From the NCBI GenBank assembly GCA_914767715.1, contig OU612074.1:7829501-7889500 (forward strand): a stretch of DNA of 60,000 bases. Direction: 5' to 3'. Under the pieces are notes generated by a model. That model saw only the letters and a list, made by a program, of their open reading frames with translations. It did not search any database and was not told the DNA's origin. This stretch comes from Membranipora membranacea. Its lineage: Eukaryota; Bryozoa; Gymnolaemata; Cheilostomatida; Membraniporidae. The position numbers and the translations under genes were made by a program. Of this stretch, positions 40,329 through 53,493 are shown in pieces (position 1 is the first letter of the stretch; each line of letters opens with the position of its first letter).

Positions 40329-43300
40329 ATGGAACAAAGAGAACGATCAGGCCCTGTTCCTTCGCAGATAATAAAAAGTACTGAGGAGGCTGTGGCACCT
40401 GCCCCCACAACGGGTTCAAATATAAAGAAGAACATAAGCTATCGTAATTCAGAGACAATCATTAATTCAGGAAGTTGCTCTCCTGTGCCGCCAGAAAAAG
40501 TCTCACCCATGAGTGAGGATGAAGCAACTGATGCTTCAATACAGTCGACTTCCACTCCTCAGCCTAGTGGTGAGTCATATAATGTCATTCATCGTCTGCA
40601 CCGTTCTCAGGTTTATTGGCCCTAACCAATTGTTGGATGAGTATTGACTCATTCCATGTGTTTGAATACCGGTGACAACTTGAAATTGACTGACGCACTT
40701 TCACTTTATTAGCAAATTTGCATTATGTCAACTGGATAGTAGCGTCAGTTTTATCGCTTCACCAAGATTGACATACTTTACCTGCAATTGGAGTTTCTCC
40801 CCCTACGACTGGCCTACTAACCAAGGGATAGGGTGGGTCAAGGAGTTAAGAGGGACTCTTAAGTCTTTGACCCACCCTATCCCTTGATCAGAATCTTTTA
40901 GAAAGTTTTATCTAAGGTACTGCAAATTCACCACATACCATTATACTATTTTTAAATTATACAGCTGCTCCAGTTATTGCTGACCAGAATGTGGAGATGA
41001 AATCGTCTCGATCCCTGGAGATCCCCTCACAGATATTACCTAAGGTAGACTGTGAGGAGCACATAGTGATATGTATAGATATATCAGCTGAGATGAACGA
41101 GAGAAGATACCGAGCAAGGGCAGGCAACTCATTCTCTGGTGTGTATAACTGTAGTAACCATACACTAATATATTATATAATATATATAATGTAATATATA
41201 ATTCGTGCAATATTATATAATATATTATGTCTTGCTGTAGGTAGTTTGTCCCTGAATCGAGTAAAGTTAGATGCTGCGTGAATACCCTGCTCTCTTTTTC
41301 GGCCATGTAACTTGAACTACAAAAATAGTCGCCATATCAATTGATTCCACTCTTACACAATTTCGCAATCATATCTGAAAGAAAACATCCCACTCTTTTG
41401 AAAATTTGGAGTTTAAGTTTATGCCGTTACCTGTGGACAGCCCAACTGTTATAGCCACGCCTCTTTTTTATTTTGTTCAGCGATGGAGATCGTGAAGCGA
41501 GCCCTTAAGCTTTTCATCAGCAACAAACAGATGGTCAGTGAGCCAACATATAAACACAAGTTTGCTCTTATTATTTTACTTGGTAAGTTTTGACTTCACT
41601 GCAAGGATTCTTTTATTACCAGAGCCAGGACCACAAGTGCCAAAATACACTTTTCAATTTTGTAGTTCAAAATTTCATCTGGGAACATTTTTTTAGCCAA
41701 TCGTATTATATAAATGTTTTTCAACATTTCTTACGGTGGAAAATAAACTCATTATCATACACCTTTGGACTTCTTGACAATGCTGATTCAGGGTCTCATT
41801 ACAATAAATTGTGAACTGCCAAGGTCTTAGCTATTAACCCAAACAATATCATTGGTTGTACCAAGATTGCAGCGTTTTAAATAAAGTATAGCATACATCA
41901 TAACAGTGAAACATTTTGAAATTTAATATGTCACTTCAATTCTGTTATTTCTATTGCATACCTTCCTCATTGCAAATTTGAAAGCCTGTTTGATAATTGG
42001 TTATGTTTGTTTGTAGAGAAGCCTCTATGGGTGTTTGATTTCACATCAGATATAAATGAGCTGTATATGCATATAGACAACCTGAACGCTTTAGATCCAG
42101 GAACAGATACATTCGACATGAGCAATCTCTTTGATATTCTTTTAGAAAAGGTTTGTTCATCATAAACCTGCTAATCTAGTAGTATAATCTGAGGTGCGTG
42201 CATTCAGAGTTGCCTCCCTTTGAGCTGTTAGCTAACCAGAGGAATGGGAACAACCGGAATGCCGGCAAATTGGATCAAAGTCGGTTTAGGTTGCTTGATG
42301 GTCTTTGCGCAACTTTATTTGTCTCGTTTGGAATTATTTTGAGCTGCCTACAATTGAAATTACCTTCTCCTGCAGGGTAAGACCACAGTTCACAACATGA
42401 TACTTGTTCATGGTACTGAGGTGATTTGGAAATGAGGAATAAATAATTTTGTTGATTTCCATAGTTAAATTTATGACAGTGCTCCACTCCTTCAAATTGT
42501 GAATCGCAAATACTGCAGCAATTCAAGAACTCTGAGACCTCCTGAATCAAAAGAATAATCTTCCTGAAGGAGATTTTTCAATTGCTCAGTTTATCGAAGA
42601 TGTTGGGATTCCAAACATGCGGTCACAGACATATAAAGTCTGACACATTATTACTCATATTAAATCATTGTCAATCACACCATGTGATGTCTTTTTTTTA
42701 ATTTCAGGCTAAACCACCATTGATAGACATTAATGAGACTGCTATTCCTCCATATGTAACCAGAGTCGTACTGATTTATGGGAGGTCACATTGTACGCCC
42801 GTCTTTTCAGAGCATATATCACAGGTAGGCTAAGATCAAATTCATACATCTAGATTTGAGGGAAGTTTTTGTGGTACACCAATCGTGAATTAGTGAGACA
42901 TTTGATAAGGCGGAGAACACAGTAACACTAGTATATTTGGGCTACCCAATATATTCAGGGACAGATACCCCCCCCCCCCCCATCGTTAAACTTTGTGTTA
43001 CACCATAAACATGTATAGTATAAGTATATAGTATAAAGTATTTAAATGTATGTGGTGTTACACAATAGTTTTCCCTGCTGATAAAAGTGTTACATTAATA
43101 GTTGTGTCATGAGTTATTCTAACCAGTGGAAAGTTAATGAAAGAGGTAGGTTAGATTTGGCTCGGCCTCCTCACCCTTCTAAATTGGGATTTCAAGGGCA
43201 TAAGCTGCCTCAAGTGTTCTCCTCATACCACAGTGTGAAATATGGAGCCCAGCTTAAGCCTTGTGTCCCAGTATCCATGCATTTTCAGATGAGGCGGGTC

Positions 43301-44758
43301 ATGTACCTGTCCTATATTTGATTACAGAATTTATTGGGAGGCTCAGCTTGTTTTTACCTGGACATTATTTACCTACACGAGTCACCATCTCAGGATAACC
43401 AATCTGAGAGTATATATCAGGAGTTGTGTGATCTCGATGTTAGTGGATTCTCTTATATATTTGAGGTGAGTTCATAGACTTAATATGTTAATAGTCTATG
43501 GGTGAGTCAGTTTACTGTCCGCCCAGGTAAAACATGTACCTGGAAAATGAAAAAATTGGTTTGAATTCGATATTCACTTCTCTTATGGTCAGCTAATTTG
43601 TTATATACAATTCAGGTAGCACAAAAAATTCTTCATCATCAACAACAAATTAAAAACTTTTGGATGACATTATTGCTAGTGCACAAAAGTGAATGCTTAT
43701 CGTATGTGATACGGCGCCACTAACTCCACCCGTTGTCTGTGTACTTTGTGTTTTTAATGATGATATATGATTGCTTTGATTTCACTGAGTTGTTTTAATA
43801 TAACCATTAAGGTTTAAAGTTTGATCCAACTTGCCAGGATTGGGAGTCCGCTACCTTCAAGCTGGAAAACTGTCACAAGCTAGAGGGGCAGCAACTCCAA
43901 CTGCCAGGAAATTGCATCAATAACTTATATCTATGCGCAATACTGAAATAGATGATACACCACTTGGGAATGAGTTGATGGCATAGCCTATCTTAGTCGG
44001 GTGGAGGGGTTAGTTCTCCCCAACCTAAGCCTATTATAAACATACATATGCTTGTTGTAGATAAGTAAGACACCAACACGTGTATTCGATGCATTCGGTA
44101 AACTACTAGCTCATCCCCTACAGCGATCCGTACAGGTATGTAGTCCCCGTCTTTGTAGGTAAATCAAGTTTGATCCAGCTTGCCATTCTGCCTGAAGGAT
44201 AGCCTTGTGACATAGTCATAGTTCCGTTTATGCCCAAATATTTCTAAATTTTGGGTTCCATTTGTTTTTTCAAATTGGATACTCAGTCTAAATAAATTAA
44301 TTCAAGCCCTATGCTGCAGAGACAAACAACGGTTCGCACATGCTCACAGTGCCTGTTTGCCTGAGTTGGGAATTGATCCCCTTGACTGATCAGCGGGGGA
44401 GGCAATTACAAATGCAGACAAATTGGATTATACTTAGTCTAGTCTATGCGTACTGTATGTGATATGAAGATTGTGTCCGTGGAATGTCTAACATAAAATG
44501 ATCAGGAAATTTGCTAACAGTATGGGAAATTAAATGTTATCAGTGGATTTAAGTGTATCATCAGTTACTGGCAAGATAATCTAGAGAACTGGCTCCAATG
44601 AATATTTTGTGTATGCGTTGTTAGAATATGAATACTTAAGAGTTGAGGGAAAAGTTTGTCTGTAATATTTATCGTCTCTGAGTTGTTCTGTCATATAATT
44701 ATAGTCTCAGCAAGGTTATAACCTAGAGCCAGCCCCTAACTATGGTGGTATGGAATGA
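40329..44758 (+). CDS. BABAM1: BABAM1 (MERIT40/NBA1), BRISC and BRCA1-A complex subunit (8 exons)
   Basis: BABAM1 is a scaffold subunit of the BRCA1-A DNA-damage complex and of the BRISC K63 deubiquitinase. Exons: 40329-40569, 40965-41138, 41481-41582, 42017-42150, 42708-42824, 43328-43465, 44061-44135, 44705-44758. All are in frame, giving 344 residues (human is about 329). The first 100 residues are disordered and Ser/Pro-rich. A von Willebrand A-like domain follows from EEHIVICIDISAEMNE (about residue 115) through KFALIILLEKPLWVFDFTSD and PPYVTRVVLIYGRSHCTPVF. It ends with FDAFGKLLAHPLQRSVQ, the family signature near the C-terminus. The tail QGYNLEPAPNYGGME is short. The ATG chosen is the first in an open frame after an upstream region with no good acceptor. 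An AATAAA at 45058-45063 may end the transcript. Confidence 0.92.
40822..40886. repeat. 31-bp inverted repeat hairpin in BABAM1 intron 1
   Basis: Left arm 40822-40852 and right arm 40856-40886 pair along 31 bases with two mismatches around a 3-base loop (GGA). The arms begin CAAGGGATAGGGTGGGTC. The short loop argues for a MITE remnant or a replication-slippage palindrome rather than a typical pre-miRNA. Confidence 0.8.
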
Positions 44759-46323
44759 AATCTACCACCAGAAGATTACAGGGAGCCTAGGAGAATGTCG
44801 GTAAGCTGAATAGAAAAGGGTAACTGTAGCATTCGGATCAGGCAAGCCTGTCCTGATAGTCCTATATGATGCCTGCTAACCTTGAGTCAGGGGAAGGACA
44901 GTCTCAAATCTCCTCGAAACAAATACATCACAATATTGAGATAATCTGTTGTTCATTTCCTTAATTTTTTCTCTTTTTTCATGTCCTCAATCAACGTGGG
45001 TATATAATCATGTATATACATGTAATTATTGATTCGTTCTTAATTTTGGTGCTTAACAATAAAAAAGATATATTTTGCTGTTGTATTTATGATAAGTTTC
45101 ATGTTTCATGCCTTTTATATTATAATAATTACTCAACTGTTGTATGACCCATAACCCACAAACCAAGTGAAAATTTTCATACCTCATTTAGAAACAGGCC
45201 TTGTTTGAGTTTTGTCCTTTTTCAGGATGCCATTTGGCATCTAGATCTGCAATCCATTTTCAAAGAAATTTCAGTCATCATTGGGCATCCTACAGCACTA
45301 AACGAAATACGTAAAATTGGTCATTGTCTTTTTTATTTCCTATTATGATGTGCAACTGAAACTGATATTGTCAAACACGCTTTGTGAGTTATTTTAATAC
45401 AATTTAGGTGTTACTATTACATAAATAATACCTAAAGAGCCTCTGAAACTTTGACAAGCTGTCTATTTACTGTAAACAACATCTCCAAACCCCTCACACC
45501 GGAATCAGAAGTTTGTTATTTGAGCATGCTGAATCACCTGCTCAGAATCTGAGCACCCTAATTATTTGAGGGGGCGCTATGACCCCCTCCCCAGCAGTTT
45601 TAATACACAGGCTTACTTGCGCCAAGCCTATACACTTTTCTCCCGTGTCAGGGGAGACGATGAGTATTAGATATATTCTGACCTCGATACAGCGGCACTT
45701 AATAAATCATCGACATCATAATAATAATATCATATTTTATGTACTTATAAATCATAGCTGACTGTGATGAGATGAGGTATGTTATACATGCTGTAAGTAA
45801 AAAGGAGTGGAATGGATGTGGGGGGGGGGCTGCCAATCGGAACAAGACTGGGAGATCTCTCAATCAAAAACTACCATGATCACCTGCTCACTCTTGCCAG
45901 TGGTTATTTGGAATGGATTTGACTAGAACAGAGAGCGAGGCTCATTCTTAATGAGAGATTCATCTCGCAAACTAAATACATTTGTAGAGCTTGGCTATGG
46001 ATATTTATTAAACCGAAAGTCATTTGTATCTAATTTTGGGAATCGCGAGTTGAAAATAAATTTGTTTATGCTGTGTATATTTGTATGTATGGATACCCCT
46101 GTGGACTGTGACTGTTTAGAGGTAGTGTAGACACAAGCTTGACAGCTTGGTAGTATAGTTAATGAGAACCTTCTTACATTAGCTACCAATAAATTCTAGT
46201 AAGGCTATTGTCTAATTCTGTCCCACAGTGTAGCGAGAAAATTCTTAATTCTACCCTTTTTTATATCCCCATACCGTTAGTCCAACATAGACAATATTAA
46301 AGTACAATATTTTAATTCTGCAG
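44759..46323. other. BABAM1 3' flank
   Basis: This contains the BABAM1 3' UTR with AATAAA at 45058-45063, the dispersed repeat at about 44962-45421, a run of nine or more G near 45820, and short unrecognised open frames. No gene is supported until the weak candidate beginning near 46324. Confidence 0.5.
44962..45421 (+). repeat. Dispersed repeat copy A, uninterrupted
   Basis: This block is homologous, with clear divergence, to 55930-56150 joined to 59815-60000. Shared segments include CCTTAATTTTTTCT, GTATATAATCATGTATAT-like sequence, a stretch around CAGGAT, CAATCCATTTTCAAAG, CATTGTCTTTTTT and CAAACACGCTTTGTGAGTT. It shows the pre-insertion arrangement of the site occupied by the transposon in copy B. 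No coding capacity is seen, and its class is unknown. Confidence 0.8.
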
Positions 46324-47710
46324 CAGATTGGTAATTTTGTTGGCCTGTCTGCTCTGTTTGTATTCGGCACTGGTCTATACTGTTTCCATAAGCAACAACT
46401 TTGTGAGTATAACATGGCAGGCTCGCTGGCATCGAGGCAGCCAGCGTGGTGCTACATTAAAAACATAAAGAGTAACCCGCTAATCAACAGCACTTTTTGT
46501 GTCTAACAACCACATGATAGCGTCCATTATATCGATGCTGCTGTAATTGGAAAACATTTTTGTACTGTGTATGAAAACAATGTAATATTTTTCCAATTAT
46601 CATTAATTGCAAGACTATCATAACGCAAGTGTTTTTATGTAAAATATTATTAACATATATAACCCCTGTATAGAATATAGATGCATCTATCTATCAATAT
46701 GTTTGCAGGAGAACGTTTTATATACTGATCATCATCATTTGTCTGGGGTACTAAGACTCTTTTTATCATTCTGAGTTTGGCTCTTGATAGAGGTTGTATC
46801 AATTATTGGAGTCTTCTTGAAATAGGTGAGGATAATTTGTGTACTTCTGTTCAAGTATAAGTATCAAGCTATTATATATAACAAAGACATTTTGGACATT
46901 CTATTCATGGGTAAATATTTTCCTCCTTGAGCTGATGTGTTGGTGTGTATGGGGAATTCCTTTATTGCAATGCAAATATGTAAACAAAATTTTAACAGAT
47001 CTAAGTTATGTAGAGAATTTCAAAACTTTAAATCCCATCTTCAGAGTTGACAAAGGTCCATATACAGCTATGTTATACACTCAGTATGATGGCATTGCCC
47101 TCATATCATATCTCGTAAAGCTCATAGTTATAGAAACACGACATAGTAAGTTTTTTGCCCGCATTCTTGGTCCGTATACTCAAACATGCCAATACGCTCT
47201 CATTACAACAGATGATTCAATTAGCCAAATTTGATATGATAACATTTAATTTTAGGCTTGATACAAGTATGAAATAATTGTCTCGTTATATCAATCACTA
47301 TGACTTTATTTCTTCGGTTTCATTCAGGTGTGAGTGAGAGGAAAAATAACAGTGCCTTGCTTAATTGCTGTGAAGTGCAGTTTGACATCAGTTTGAAGTG
47401 CTCTCACCCCATGGATATGACACTATTGACAGCCTACGCTGAGTGGTAAGCGACATTTAGTCACAAGTGCTTGCTGCATACCGTTCAGGTTGTCAAATTG
47501 CCAGATTCATGTAATGCCATCTAACAACTGTACATCCCAAATGAAGCTGACATATGCATTCATGAGATATGATAGATTTTATCATATCTTTATAGCATCT
47601 TATCATAGTCTTGAGGTTTAAATCACTTAATATCATATTGCAGTGCCTTTGAAGTGGGGAAAATTATAGGTCTACTAATTTTCAAGTGTTTTCAGACATG
47701 CTCAGGGTGA
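46324..47710 (+). CDS. Candidate small membrane-protein gene, unidentified (weak)
   Basis: Several exon-like blocks with good splice signals lie in a row: 46324-46402 (hydrophobic, LVILLACLLCLYSALVYTV), 46709-46747, a short block ending 46825, 46999-47145 (VDKGPYTAMLYTQYDG, ISYLVKLIVIE), 47328-47445 (LLNCCEVQFDISLKC) and possibly 47644-47710 ending in TGA. The last four join in consistent phases. The join between 46747 and the block ending 46825 does not keep frame with a normal intron, so this may be a decaying gene or the early exons may be wrong. No start codon was placed. I do not recognise the family. Confidence 0.33.
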
Positions 47711-48173
47711 TCGATGTATTTCCAGCTTTTCTCAACATTTATAAATCAGTGTGAGAGTTAGATTGTTGTCTGATTGAGATGGGAGTGGTCACTTTACCTT
47801 CCAGCTTGTTTTCTTATTTTGCTTGATTACCAAAATACTTAATTACTGTATTCTGCTCGAAAATTTGAATAGCTAATGATAGATGCATTTGAAAAAGAAG
47901 GTTTGTCTGTTTTTTATTTTCGTATCCACCTTGCATTGTTCGTCGGTGTTTCGTTTTGTTTCTTGGAATTTTGTTTACATTTCAACATGCCTTTATTAGA
48001 AATTGAATCTCAAAAGCTCAAATATTTTTCGAGCTGTGAGCTCAGCAAATAAGTAGAAACTTCATATCAATGCTTCTATCTGATGTATCTTTATTGTAGA
48101 AAACTTCCGCTGCTCGTGAAAATTAGAACACTTATCATAGAAAGTCAACTTAGTGCTGAGCCATACACTCAAA

Positions 48174-51100
48174 ATGGATAACAGTAGTATACAACAGTAT
48201 AATATATCAAAGACTGGTGCATCCCTAGATTACCCTTTTCTAGAAAACTCTAAAGGGAACAACACGACATCAGATACTTACTGGGACGTCGATGATAAAG
48301 CCATAGGTGAGAATGGTCTCCTAGATTTTACGAAAACTGCTCTTACATTTCAAATATTTAGTAATTTAAATATTTTAAGGCCGTGAGCTAGGCTAAAAAA
48401 TTCTTGTAGTACATTTACCCTCCTCTCAACCGAAATAGCTGAGACACCGCAAGATTTTTATCTTATCAGACTAAATCAGAATTATGCGACCTTAGGGGGA
48501 ATAAGGGGTCGACCCATGGGACAATAATTTATCTCTAAACACACTAACTCTGCGAATCATCAGACATTTACTTTTAAAAGTGCTGTGTATGACTCAAACT
48601 AGCTCAGAGTGAGCAGTCAAATTTGGCTGTTGTATTGACAGACGCTATCAACGCTTTATTAGTAGACGCCCCAAATCTATGTCAATAAAGTTCATGTCTA
48701 GGGAATGCAACCAAAAAAGATGTTGATTGGAAGTTTTTTGAGTAGCCTTCAAACCAGTTTGCTTAATAATTTCCCATCAGAGACTCAAATCCAATTAATA
48801 CTGTGTTCGACACCCCGGCCAGGGCCACGTCCTTGACTGCGACCCTGTTTAGTTTGCGGCTCACTTCAAACTTCTGAAGACAGGAAACAAATCACTTGGA
48901 AGCCAAAAATAAGCCACATAAACACATCACAACTCTTAGGTGTTACATAAAATGAAAACAGAAGTTTGCCATCAGCCCAAAATCCCACAGACATTTAATG
49001 TGTTTATATGTGGTTACTTGTGTTGTGAATCCATGAGTACATGTAGAGACCATGGATATCTATTATCTATAGTCTTTGGTTCAAACTTGTTGTTACCTTG
49101 ATACTGCAGGTAAAATCATATTTATAGACAAATTTGTGGTCAATGGAAAGCAGTTTTTTTGGCAGCTATAACAGAGACTATAGATATAGATATAGATATA
49201 TCTATAGTCTCTGGCTATAATCCCTTGATCTCACAAACCCCATGGTGTGCCTGTTGGTTTTGCCTTTTGTATAAATTTATCATACAGTTGATGTATCAAC
49301 ACTATCTCTTTGCATTTTGAACCATGGATTGTTGCAAAACATCAGCTTTTCCCTTTTTTTCATTTTAAAATCCGTCTCACAATTGGGAAGTTCAAATATC
49401 ATTTCCTGAATAATAGAACTAAATAGTTTTCTATGAATGACCAACTGCAAGATATCCCTTGTTATTCAAAAAAGCCAACTCAAGAATGTGGATAAAACTG
49501 CCCTGAAAGTTTCTGCAAACACATGCCCCATATTATCACACACATGCATATTGCGTGGCTGCGTTTCAGCTGTTGTTATTTTCACTTATTTGTAGGTATC
49601 GCTGTACCTATAGTATTCGCTCTCATATTTGTGGTCGGTCTAATTGGTAATGGTTGTGTAATTAGCGCTGTACTCAGGTACAAATCTATGAGGAGTGCAC
49701 CCAATGTCTTTATAGGTAAGTACATTGTATGAACTTGCGTAGTTAGCTACAATATCAAACTCAAACCCAAAAAAACGCTTATAGTTGCTGATATGACCAT
49801 TTATGTATTTTAATATTTTAAGCAGTATATTATTGAGGAGTAAAGTACTTTTTCATAGTAACTACCTGATTAAACATGCAGTGAACTGCATGTAGCTTTT
49901 AAGCCACCCCCAAACCTAGCAAGAGAAACTATTCTAAATTTTGCTTTTCTGAGGCAGTGCTTAAATTGAGTATGTTCAATGAGTATAGGTTGCAGATGCC
50001 ACTTTAATAAAAAACACAGCAATGCGACAAAAAATGTTTGTACATTAATTGGGAGTTTTCTGGATAAATTATTGGCGACACAGTCATTTCTCAGCTTCAC
50101 CTGTCGGATTGGTAAAATTCCCACCAACACGACCAGGTCTAGAGTCTTTGTCAGCTGCCTGAAGTCCTAACACTCCATACTTGACGGGGCAACGCTCTTA
50201 ATCCAGACTAATTACAGGTCCAGCCCAGGAAAACTACCATAAAAATACAACTCAAACAGTTTGTGACATTCTGTAGTTTCACAGTTAAATCTTCTGGATT
50301 CCTTTAAACTGGTAATTACTAGTTGCGACATATTTATAGGAAGTGTTATCTTAGCATACACACTTCTACACAAATAACATCCAGAGGGCCCCTGCTTCAC
50401 TTGGTACTTAGATTGGACATCTAGGCTTTGATTTCGGCCCACATAGGTTTCTGTATGTCCTACAGTCTCGCTTGCTGTATTTTTATGTTTGCCTTTGTCA
50501 CAAATACTGAGCAACCAGCAAATAACAAGTTTCAGTTTTGCATTCTTTGATCACCATTTCTACTAGTGGCTTCTCCTATAGTGGGATAACCAGGGATAGC
50601 AATGTGTACTGCCAATCATGCATAATATCCATAAATCAGCTTAGGGGTGACTTTAAATAACCTAGGGCTAATTTTCACAAGCTGAGATATTGAATACTGT
50701 AGAAATAATCGTGTTGGGTATACGTGTCCTCCTATCTGATATGTTAGTTGTGGTTATTTTTAGTGAATCTGGCGTTTGGAGATGTGTTACTCATTATCAT
50801 ATCACTCCCGACATCAGCCCTTATATATAATCTTGATTCCTGGCCTTTTGGGGAGGCTATGTGTAAAATCAGCTACTCTATTCGAACACTGTCACTGGGT
50901 AAGTTATATAACAGCGAAGGGTATGTCTACATTATTGCTAATTATGCCACGGATCATGTGTGAAAAAGGCAGAAGCTTTCTATCTTCTTGGAGTCGTCTG
51001 TCCACTGACCCTTGGCAGAATAGCCCGAAGTCACATCACGATTAGTCTGCATGCCTGCCTGTCTTGACAAGCTTCTTTGGTGGGGTGGGGAATAAACCCT

Positions 51101-53422
51101 CCTCCCAACAACAAAGGTTTTGAATCTCTTTTTAGCTTGCCAGTATGAGCCAAGTATCCATTCGACAATAATCAAACTGATTTCCATCCTCAGGTGTATT
51201 TGTGACCTGTTTCGTGATTCATAATATTTCTTATTTTAACCCAGGTGTTAGCATATTCACTCTTGCAATGCTCAGCATTGACAGACTATTGGTAATTTCT
51301 CAACCAATCAGAAGGCTGAAGACATCGACTCGTATCACCATCATGCTAACCATAGTATGGATCCTTGCTATATTGATCGCTATACCAGATGCTATAAGTT
51401 ATCACGTAGTGACTAGGGTGAGTGCAAAACCAGCTAGCTAGCCAAAATTGCCACCAGGACTCATACTGTCTGTTTGTTGAAGTGATTGTGTGAAGGAATC
51501 AGGATTTTGGTATCAGTTTGGAGTTCTCAGTCTAAATTAGAAAACTGCTACTGATTTTCACTCAAAGTTAAGATTACAAAGTACTTAAAAGGTACTATTT
51601 TGTATATACTATCTTTACCTTAGAGGGGTGGGGAGCCTGGAGCGCCCTAAACATTTCTTGTTCACCCTGGTTACAATTCCCAGCGGTTTTAATTTTCGTT
51701 AGGCTTGTGTCTTCTATGGGAGAGGGCAATCATCTTTTGCCGAATGCTGTCTTTATAATATATAATACAGGATCCGTATTAGAATCGACTCATGTAAAAT
51801 AACTGCAAACAATTTGTTTCTCGTAAAAAACAACAGCCATCAGTTATATACTGTAAGCTAATTGTTACTCGATATTGCTCATTTATTAAGAATATCTTTG
51901 GATGATCAGCTGAAAGCTTGTGCGATGAATCACGTTTTTTCATCCGGCTCTACCTTAATATTATTCTCAAACAGTCTTCCTGTTTGTGTTGATTAAAGCT
52001 TTTGAGTAGTTTAAGCGCTTAAACGGTGTCGGGAGAAAGTGGTTGATAATGAAATGCTACTACTAGCTATCCCGACACTGTTTGAACATCACATAATTCC
52101 ATAAGTCATATTTTGGGATTTTTTTTTACCATCATGCACCATTATAAATATTGATCAGCGACCATTATGAGTTGTCTTCTCTTGAATTTTCCTCTTCTCA
52201 TGCGAGTGAGGTTCCTAATATTTGATCAAGACTTGGCGTAGATCCCATTCCAACAGACTTTAATCACTTATAAAGCCCTTATCACTGATCTAATGGTCGC
52301 TATACTCTCCCTGATCCCAGTAGCAAGTGGCAGGAATCACTTACATTCTCATTCTCCCTCGTTCTCCGAGAAATCAAAACGAAATCATTGCTATTCATAG
52401 AGCTATCCAAGTCATAAGCTAATTGATATTCCTCCTTCTAAGTCTTTTCATACAACAATATATGAATACTAATAAAGCATATCGATTAATCAGTGAAATG
52501 TGGTTGATGCTGACCAAACTCAAACCTTTTCCTTCTCTGCTAGAATCTGAGTCAGCTTCCATTAGCATACTGCCCTCACTTATAAATTGAAGTGAACATT
52601 TTTATGTAAGACTATATTTTAGTAAGCTAATTCAATTCAATATAACCATATCATTTTTTCACAATCATTTTAATTTGAAATTACCAATTAACAATTTATA
52701 TAAATTTGTATTATATAAATGTGTGTATAGTTGGTTAAAAATAAATAGGTCAAATTCGCAAGTTTTGTCCATGTCCGAAGACCGAGAAATGAAGGTACCA
52801 TAAGGATGCGGCCGCCATATTTGCCGCCAAGTTGCTCTCAGTTTGTAGGCATCCGAGCAAGCCTGGGGCATCAAATGAGCCCAGTAGTCGGTAGACTGCA
52901 GCGCGGGATTCAAACCGAGACATGTCAGAGGGCAGGTGCTCTAACCGACTGAGCTACCTCCTACTCCTACTAGTATATATTATTTTGTTTTCTAATATAC
53001 AAAACAATACAAAAAATTATCTTTATACATAATTTTATTTTTTTCAGGAGTACACAGACTTGGATACAGGAGAGTTGAGTTCAGTACGGTATTGTCTCCC
53101 TCACCCCGAGGACTGGCTGGCTGTATTTAGCTATGATAAGTTCCACGCTATGCTCCATACTGTAGTCTTCTTCATACTACCCTTCTGTATTATATCAGTG
53201 TGCTACGGTATCATGGCATATCTAATGGTGAGTAAGGCACATAATTATCTAGACTGGTTGGGTCTGTGGGACAGGGGTCAAGAGTTGGGGGAGGGAAGGG
53301 GCTCAAAAACTTACAATTATATCATAGATGGTATGTGCTAAGTCTCGATAGTGCCTGTGTGATCAGTTGAAAAAAACTGTCAAAAATGAGGTGTCTGTAA
53401 TCGATAAATTCAATCTATTATG

Positions 53423-53493
<71 letters not shown>

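Noticed and set aside
53422-53492. CRISPR-like array
   Set aside because: It is a simple four-base tandem repeat with no spacers, in an animal genome.
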